Shown here piece by piece: positions 1 to 5,600 of a stretch of DNA of 6,127 bases (positions are counted from its first letter, which is position 1; every line of letters starts with the position of its first letter). This DNA comes from an uncultured Eubacteriales bacterium. GTDB lineage: Bacteria > Bacillota > Clostridia > Oscillospirales > CAG-272. The notes under the pieces are model-generated. The model saw only the letters and a program-made list of their open reading frames with translations, had not been told where the DNA came from and made no database searches. The stretch is from contig CAJKPX010000092.1 in NCBI GenBank assembly GCA_905201895.1, positions 1-6,127 on the forward strand. Reading direction: 5' to 3'. The translations under genes were made by a program, and so were the position numbers.

Positions 1-50
1 GCAGGGGGAGAGGGAGAACTTTTTTCAAAAAGTTCTCCCTCTCCCCCTGC
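1..50. repeat. Perfect 24-bp inverted repeat with 2-nt loop
   Basis: Bases 1-24 and 27-50 are exact reverse complements, separated only by TC at 25-26. The arm begins GCAGGGGGAG and ends in five T. It lies 18 nt past the stop codon of the minus-strand glutamine synthetase, so it may end or stabilise that transcript. A classical terminator U-tract would lie left of position 1 and cannot be seen. On the plus strand the hairpin is followed by AAAATAATCC, which is not a U-run. The perfect symmetry and purine-rich arm also fit a small dispersed palindromic repeat. Without the rest of the genome the two cannot be separated. Confidence 0.8.
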
Positions 51-68
51 AAAATAATCCTCCGTTCC

Positions 69-2159
69 TTACACTCTGAACATCATGTCGCCGTAGGTGG
101 GGACGGGCCAGAGTCTGGAGGCGGTGAGTGTTTCCATTTCGTCGACGGCGGCGCGGAGCTCAGCCATCACGGGCAGGACGCGATCGCAATAGCAGGCGGC
201 GCGTTCCTCGGCGTTCACCACCGAAGCGGCGGCGGTTTCGACCTCACGCAGGCGTTCAACGGCGTCATAGGCGGCGGCATTGAGCTTGGAGAGGCGGCGG
301 AGCAGGTCGCGCTCGACCGTGCAGGTCAGATCGGGGCAGACCGCGAGCTTTTTCGCTGCGGCGTCGGCGATCTCGGCGATATAGGACTCCACGGCGGGAA
401 TATAGTCACGCGATGCCATCACGATCATGGTCAGCGCCTCGATGTTGATGATCTTGGCGTAATTTTCAAAGTAGATCTCCTCGCGCGAGCGCATTTCGGT
501 CTCGCTCATGACTCCGAGAGAGGAGAAGAGCTTGACGTTTTTGGGCTCCATAAAGGTTCTGTACGCCTGCACCGAGGTGCGCAGATTGAGCAGGCCGCGG
601 CGCGCTGCCTCTGCCTCCCAGTCGCTTGAATAGCCGTTTCCGTCGAACAGAATGCGGTGATGCGCGAGGAAAGTATCCTTAATCAGGTTTGCAACGGCAA
701 CGTCGAAGCTCTCTGCACGCTCAAGCGTGTCGGCGAAAATGCGCAGCGTGTCGGCAACTGCGGTGTTGAGCACCGTGTTGGGGAGCGCGATATTCTGCGA
801 CGAGCCAACCATGCGGAACTCGAATTTGTTACCCGTGAACGCAAACGGCGAGGTGCGGTTGCGGTCGGTGGTGTCCTTACGGAATACCGGAACGGTGGGG
901 ATGCCGAGGTCCATCATGGGTGCCTTGGAGCCGTGATAGGAGGTTCCCGCCATGATCGCGTGGATCACAGCCTCGAGCTCCTCGCCCACAAAGATCGAGA
1001 TGATGGCAGGGGGCGCCTCGCCCGCACCGAGACGGTGATCGTTGCCCGCGTAGGCAACCGAAATGCGAAGCAGGTCCTGATAATCGTCAACCGCCTTGAT
1101 AATTGCGGCGAGCATCAGGAGAAATTGCACGTTTTCTTCGGGGGTCTTGCCGGGGTCGAGCAGGTTCTTTCCGCCCGCGGTGAGTGACCAGTTGTTGTGC
1201 TTACCCGAGCCGTTGACGCCCTCGTAGGGCTTTTCGTGCAGCAGGCAGACCAGCCCGTGGCGCTCGGCGATCTTCTTCATATACTCCATGGTGAGCAGGT
1301 TCTGGTCGACTGCAATGTTCACCGTGGCGTAGATCGGAGCGAGCTCATGCTGTGCGGGAGCTGCCTCGTTGTGCTTGGTTTTTGCGTTGATGCCCATTTT
1401 CCAGAGCGCCTCGTCGAGATCGGACATGAATGCCGCGATACGGGTCTTGAGCGGACCGAAATAGTGGTCCTCAAGCTCCTGACCCTTGGGCGCAGGTGCG
1501 CCAAAGAGGGTACGTCCCGCATAAACGAGGTCCTTGCGGCGATCGTACATCGCTTTATCAATAATGAAATATTCCTGCTCGGCGCCCACCGTCACGTCAA
1601 CGCGACGCGTGGAGGTGTCACCAAAGAGGCGCAAAATGCGCAACGCCTGCGTATTCAGCGCGTCCATCGAGCGGAGCAGGGGTGTTTTGGAGTCGAGCGC
1701 CTCGCCGGTGTAGGAGCAGAATGCGGTGGGAATGTAGAGCGTGCCGTCCTTCACGAATGCATAGGAGGCAGGGTCCCACGCCGTGTAGCCGCGTGCCTCA
1801 AAGGTTGCGCGCAGACCGCCCGAGGGGAAGGAGGAGGCATCGGATTCGCCGCGAATGAGCTCCTTTCCCGAAAATTCCATCACAACCTTGCAGGTTCCAA
1901 CGGGGGAAATGAAGGCATCGTGCTTTTCAGCGGTCACGCCCGTGAGCGGCTGGAACCAATGGGTGTAGTGCGTGGCGCCCTTTTCCACAGCCCAGTCCTT
2001 CATTGCGTTTGCCACAACGTCGGCGATCGAGGGGTCGATGGTGCGCCCCGTTGCCATCGTTTTGGTGAGAGATTTGTAGACCTCCTTGGGAAGCCTTTCG
2101 CGCATCACGTCGTCGTTAAAGACCATTGCGCCGAAGATCTCGGAAACGTTTTTCTTCAT
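69..2159 (-). CDS. glnN: Glutamine synthetase type III (GlnN family)
   Basis: This cytoplasmic enzyme makes glutamine from glutamate, ammonia and ATP, the entry step of nitrogen assimilation. The 696-aa length fits type III synthetases (about 700 aa) and is far longer than type I or II. Numbered from this start, visible landmarks are the conserved N-terminal stretch NVSEIFG (4-10) and the FPSGGLRATFEARGYTAWDP stretch (111-130). GAEQEYF (192-198) carries metal/substrate glutamates, and NEAAPAQHE (264-272) is the family signature. NGSGKHNNWS (316-325) is the nucleotide-binding loop, and the DRNRTSPF...KFEFR block (432-449) carries active-site arginines. A C-terminal helical extension of about 200 residues follows, as expected for type III. 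The frame stays open 20 codons further upstream to an ATG at 2219, but that ATG lies between the -35 and -10 of a consensus promoter and cannot be in the transcript. The ATG at 2159 also gives the usual family N-terminus. The stop is TAA at 69-71. The gene appears intact and monocistronic. No GlnR-type operator was recognised. Confidence 0.97.
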   Translation of the reverse strand: MKKNVSEIFGAMVFNDDVMRERLPKEVYKSLTKTMATGRTIDPSIADVVANAMKDWAVEKGATHYTHWFQPLTGVTAEKHDAFISPVGTCKVVMEFSGKELIRGESDASSFPSGGLRATFEARGYTAWDPASYAFVKDGTLYIPTAFCSYTGEALDSKTPLLRSMDALNTQALRILRLFGDTSTRRVDVTVGAEQEYFIIDKAMYDRRKDLVYAGRTLFGAPAPKGQELEDHYFGPLKTRIAAFMSDLDEALWKMGINAKTKHNEAAPAQHELAPIYATVNIAVDQNLLTMEYMKKIAERHGLVCLLHEKPYEGVNGSGKHNNWSLTAGGKNLLDPGKTPEENVQFLLMLAAIIKAVDDYQDLLRISVAYAGNDHRLGAGEAPPAIISIFVGEELEAVIHAIMAGTSYHGSKAPMMDLGIPTVPVFRKDTTDRNRTSPFAFTGNKFEFRMVGSSQNIALPNTVLNTAVADTLRIFADTLERAESFDVAVANLIKDTFLAHHRILFDGNGYSSDWEAEAARRGLLNLRTSVQAYRTFMEPKNVKLFSSLGVMSETEMRSREEIYFENYAKIINIEALTMIVMASRDYIPAVESYIAEIADAAAKKLAVCPDLTCTVERDLLRRLSKLNAAAYDAVERLREVETAAASVVNAEERAACYCDRVLPVMAELRAAVDEMETLTASRLWPVPTYGDMMFRV

Positions 2160-2175
2160 AAGCGTAAACCGTTTA

Positions 2176-2183
2176 TCCTTTCC
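2176..2183 (-). promoter_or_regulatory. Ribosome binding site of glnN, unusually distant
   Basis: On the minus strand the run GGAAAGGA ends 16 nt before the ATG at 2159, about twice the usual spacing. The gap contains the palindrome TAAACGGTTTA (2165-2175). If this folds, the Shine-Dalgarno run comes to within about 5 nt of the start. No in-frame ATG, GTG or TTG lies closer, so this remains the best candidate. Confidence 0.45.
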
Positions 2184-2207
2184 GGTACTTTTCGTTTGAT
2201 ACCATAT

Positions 2208-2236
2208 ATTATATAACATTCCTGCTTTTTTGTCAA
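2208..2236 (-). promoter_or_regulatory. Consensus sigma-A promoter of glnN
   Basis: Read on the minus strand, TTGACA (2236-2231) and TATAAT (2213-2208) are both perfect hexamers with a 17-nt spacer. Transcription should begin near 2201, giving a leader of about 42 nt before the ATG at 2159. The promoter overlaps the upstream in-frame ATG at 2217-2219 and so decides the true start of the gene. Confidence 0.88.
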
Positions 2237-2491
2237 TCCCACCGCTAAAATTTCATGATATGTGTGCAAAAAAAACGCATACGCCCTGCAATTTGAGGGA
2301 AAATTTGCGAAAACGGGTGCTTTTTTTGCGGCACAGGCAGCAAAAAAACGATAGCGGGTAAGGCAAATCGGCGGTATCGGGCGCTAAAAAAAGGGGCGTC
2401 CGCGCTTCCGTTTGGGCCGGGAAAAGCCTACCGTTGATGGAAAAAAGACAAAATAATTTTCAAAAACAGGATAAAAAAGAGGAAAATTGTG
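2237..2491. other. Intergenic core between divergent promoters, no gene seen
   Basis: These bases separate the two -35 boxes. I see no supportable gene, RNA or terminator. The stretch is rich in homopolymer runs: A8 at 2268-2275, T7 at 2321-2327, A7 at 2342-2348 and A7 at 2386-2392. TTTTTTTGC (2321-2329) can pair with GCAAAAAAA (2340-2348) across a 10-nt loop, but the stem is A-U rich and lacks terminator form. The A-tracts could give intrinsic DNA curvature upstream of both promoters. That is an inference from the run pattern only. Confidence 0.6.
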
Positions 2492-2520
2492 TTGACAATG
2501 TAATTATATTGTGTTATAAT
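2492..2520 (+). promoter_or_regulatory. Consensus extended -10 sigma-A promoter of the membrane-protein gene
   Basis: TTGACA (2492-2497) and TATAAT (2515-2520) are perfect hexamers with a 17-nt spacer, and TGT directly before the -10 supplies an extended -10 (TGn). Transcription should start near 2527, leaving a leader of about 83 nt. By consensus match this should be a strong promoter. A near-palindrome fills most of the spacer (2495-2512) and could be an operator. Confidence 0.87.
2495..2512. promoter_or_regulatory. Possible operator: imperfect palindrome between -35 and -10
   Basis: The 18-bp sequence ACAATGTAATTATATTGT has ACAAT and ATTGT as exact inverted arms around a TAATTA core. It differs from its own reverse complement at only one symmetric pair of positions. 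It begins inside the -35 hexamer and ends before the -10, where a bound repressor would block RNA polymerase. In AT-rich DNA such symmetry can arise by chance. No regulator is encoded in the window to pair with it. Confidence 0.35.
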
Positions 2521-2544
2521 AAAGCAGGTTGTAAATTCAACATA

Positions 2545-2568
2545 GCGTCTCTTTTTTTGAGGGGACGC
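2545..2568 (+). other. Leader hairpin in the 5' untranslated region
   Basis: GCGTCTCTTT (2545-2554) can pair with GAGGGGACGC (2559-2568) across a TTTT loop, giving a 10-bp stem with seven Watson-Crick pairs, including a GCGTC/GACGC base, and three G-U pairs. It lies between the predicted transcription start (about 2527) and the ribosome binding site. A second pairing, GCAGG (2524-2528) with CCTGC (2576-2580), would enclose it, but its left half straddles the predicted start site and may not be fully transcribed. No known riboswitch class is recognised. Confidence 0.4.
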
Positions 2569-2592
2569 CGCAATTCCTGCGAAAATCTAAAC

Positions 2593-2599
2593 GGAAGGG
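2593..2599 (+). promoter_or_regulatory. Ribosome binding site of the membrane-protein gene
   Basis: GGAAGGG ends 10 nt before the ATG at 2610, an acceptable spacing. This supports 2610 over the ATG at 2603, which is in another frame and does not open the long coding region. Confidence 0.7.
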
Positions 2600-2609
2600 T
2601 TGATGTGGA

Positions 2610-5600
2610 ATGAAAAATCAACGCACGAACACACAAATCAGAAGCCGCGGATTCCTGTCGTTTGCAATCGTTCTCGTAATGCTTGCAACGCTGATCTGTT
2701 GCTTCACGGTGATGACGTCTGCTGCGGGCACGCAGTTGTCTGTCGACCGTGAGGACCTCGACCTGAGCGGTCTGCAAACCGACGCATCCAAGCTTCTCTA
2801 CAAGACCTATGACGGCACAACCGCCGCCAACGTGGGGCTGGATGCCACCAATGCCGAGCTCGGAATCGCCGCAGGCGACGACGTGCAGGTCAAGGTGAAT
2901 GCAGCCTTCAACAGCAAAAACGTTGCCGATGCCAATCGCATTACGGTCACGTTTACGCTCACGGGCGCCGATGCGGGCAAGTATATCGCTCCCGCACCCC
3001 TTTACATCGACGCAACGATCAAGCCCGTAGCACTGGAGTGGGCGGCTGACGGAACGGCAGCAACCGTTTTCGAGTCGGGTAAGACCACTTACAAGGATCT
3101 CCCCGTACAGGTTCCCGCACTCAAAACCGCAGGCATCATTGCGGGTGACACCGTTTCGGCTTCCACCGCGGCTGTTACCGTAACGGCAGGCGGCGTGAGC
3201 AAGGCGGGCGAGTACACCGCAAGCGCGGCTGTCGCGCTCACGGGTGCAGACGCAGGCAACTACACCGTTGCGCCTCTCACCGTTAAGGTCAACGTTGCAA
3301 AGATCGAGATCGTTGAGGTCAGATGGGCAACCGAGTACACCTTCGCTTGGGGCGACAAGGCTGCAAACGAGATTGAGGTTTACGGCTACGATGCAAACTC
3401 CAACGCATATAAGCTGATCGTAAGCTATCCCGAGGGCTACGGTGCCGCAGGCTCTCACACCGTTTCGGTTTCTCTTCCCGATGCCGACAACATGGCGTGG
3501 GCACAGAACAACACGGCAACCACTCAGAAGCAGGTTCTGATCAACAAGCTTCGCATCGAGGTTGAGATGCCCGATGCAACCTACCTCGGCAACGAGGAAA
3601 CCCAGGATATTCCCGATCTCTTTACGGTTGCAGTTGTGGGTGACATGCCCGCCGCTATCCGTGAGCTGATCAAGTATACCTCGGGCGGTGCTGATTTCTA
3701 CGGCGAGTCGGCTTGCGGTACTTATCCGATCACCGCAACGCTTCCCACCAACGCAAACTATGAGTTCGTCAACAAGGCGGGCGAGGTTGTAACCGAGCTT
3801 TCCGCAACCCTCACGATCAACAAGAAATTTGTTGCCGCTGCAGGTCCCGACGCTCCCTATCAGATGATCCTGATCGGCAGCAACGGCTTCGCGGGCGACG
3901 TGAGCGCAACCGTAACCATTCCCGAGCAGCTCGCAAAGAAGGCGATCCGCGGCTTTGCCGTTCACAAGGCATACACCCTTAAGGTAACCGGCGCGGGCGA
4001 CGCAACCTTCACGGTTCTGATCCCCGTTGTGGATTCGCTCTACAATAAGAACTGCTCCGCTCTCACCGCAAACGATCTCTACGTTTACGAGAACGCAACC
4101 GGCGAGATGGTAAAGGCAAACACCAAGTCGGGTTACACCGTAACCTATGCCGACGGCTATTACAGCGTTGAGGGTGTTTCGGGCTCTGCAGAGATCACCT
4201 TCGTGATCGCTCCCGTTTACAACACTCCCTTCGCACTCACTCCCGTTGGAATCACGCTTTGGGTTCTGCTTGCACTTGCAATCATTGCAATTGTGATCCT
4301 GGTTGGTATGTATATCCGCCGCGTACGTCAGCCTGAGGGCGAGACCGTACTCATCATCGACACCGAGGGTGACGTTCCCGAGATCGTTCCCGTTGAGATC
4401 GAGGATAAGGTGGATGAGGATGCATTCCTTGAGGATGCTGCTGATAAGGCTGCTGAATCCGCAGACGGCGTAGCCGAGGACGAGGAGGCAGACACTGAGG
4501 GTCTTGACGAGGCAATTGCCGAGGCGATGAGCGAGCTGACCGAGGGCGAGGAAACCGAGGAGGTTGCCGAGGCTGAGGCTGAACCCGCTGAGGAAGGCGA
4601 TCTTGCCGAGGATATGGCTGATAAGATGGCAGAGGATCTGGCAGACAGCGTGGATGCCGAGACCGATGCAGACGCCGAGGCCGACGAGGATGCACTCCGC
4701 GAGGCTGTCGACGAGGCAATGGGTGAAAACTTCAATGAATCCGCCGATGCAAGCGACGCAGTTGTGATCGTTGCTGAGGAGGATGATTCCGACGAGATCA
4801 CTCCCGAGGACTTCAAGGCAGTTGTTGACGCGATCGTCAGCGACGCAATGTGCCGCACGATGGTTCTTCCCGAGGAGATCTTCGCAGAGGAAGAAGCTGC
4901 AGAGGATGCAGCAGAAGAAGCAACCGAGGCTGTTGAGGTTGAGGAGACCGCTGAAGCAGTTGAGGAAGCAACCGAGGCTGTTGAGGTCGAGGAGACCGCT
5001 GAAGCAGTTGAGGAGGCAACCGAGGCTGTTGAGGTCGAGGAGACCGTTGAGGCAGTTGAGGAAACCGAGACCGCAGAGGAGGAAGCTCCCGCAGTTGTGG
5101 TCGAGGAGATGAGCGGCGAGGATATCTGCGCAGTTGTTGCAGACTCCGTTGCCGAGGCATTCGAGCTTGTCACGGTTGACGGTGTTGTTCCCGCCGCTGT
5201 GGAGGGTCTCACGGCAGAAATGATCGCAGACGCTGCGAAGGATGCTGCCGATGCAAACGTTCCCGAAACCTGGACCGAGGAAATGGCAACCGCCGTTACC
5301 GAGGCCGTTGCCGATGAGCTGGCTGCTCGCCTGCTCACCGAGGAGCCTGCCGTTGAAGCCTTCGTTGCAGTTGAGGAGCCCGTCTCCGAGGACGATGACG
5401 ACGATGACGACAACGATGAGGATGATTCCTTCTTCGGATTTGGCTCGATGCCGCTCGACTTCATCGACGCGGTTGCCGAGGCAGACCGTTATGCAGAGAT
5501 GCTCGAGCAGGAGAGACTTGGAGAGGTTCGCCTCGTAACCCGTTACCGCCGCAGCTACACCTCTCGCATGATCCAGTCGCAGGGCAACGTTCAGGACTAC

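Noticed and set aside
657..2216. Two plus-strand open frames of 176 and 339 codons opposite the glutamine synthetase
   Set aside because: They are shadows of a well-conserved, complete enzyme gene and encode no plausible protein.
2321..2348. T7GC...GCA7 inverted repeat as a terminator
   Set aside because: The stem is almost all A-U, no GC-rich stem precedes a U-run, and no gene ends nearby on either strand.
2160..2500. GlnR or other nitrogen-control operator near glnN
   Set aside because: TGTCA at 2231-2235 matches one half-site of TGTNA-N7-TNACA, but no matching second half-site is present at the right distance.
2437..2613. A 58-codon plus-strand frame starting at 2437, whose TGA overlaps the next ATG as ATGA
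   Set aside because: The overlap is suggestive of coupling, but the frame runs through the consensus promoter, has no Shine-Dalgarno, and its product is Lys/Asn-rich as expected from AT-rich intergenic DNA.
2664..2703. Lipoprotein signal at Cys30/Cys31
   Set aside because: The residues before the cysteine (T-L-I-C) lack the small residue expected at -1 of a lipobox. An ordinary signal peptidase I site after TSA/TSAA fits better.
4328..5464. A 378-codon Ser/Ala-rich minus-strand frame
   Set aside because: It is the out-of-register complement of the GAG/GCA-rich acidic tail. Its composition follows from that, and it has no ribosome binding site or recognisable domain.
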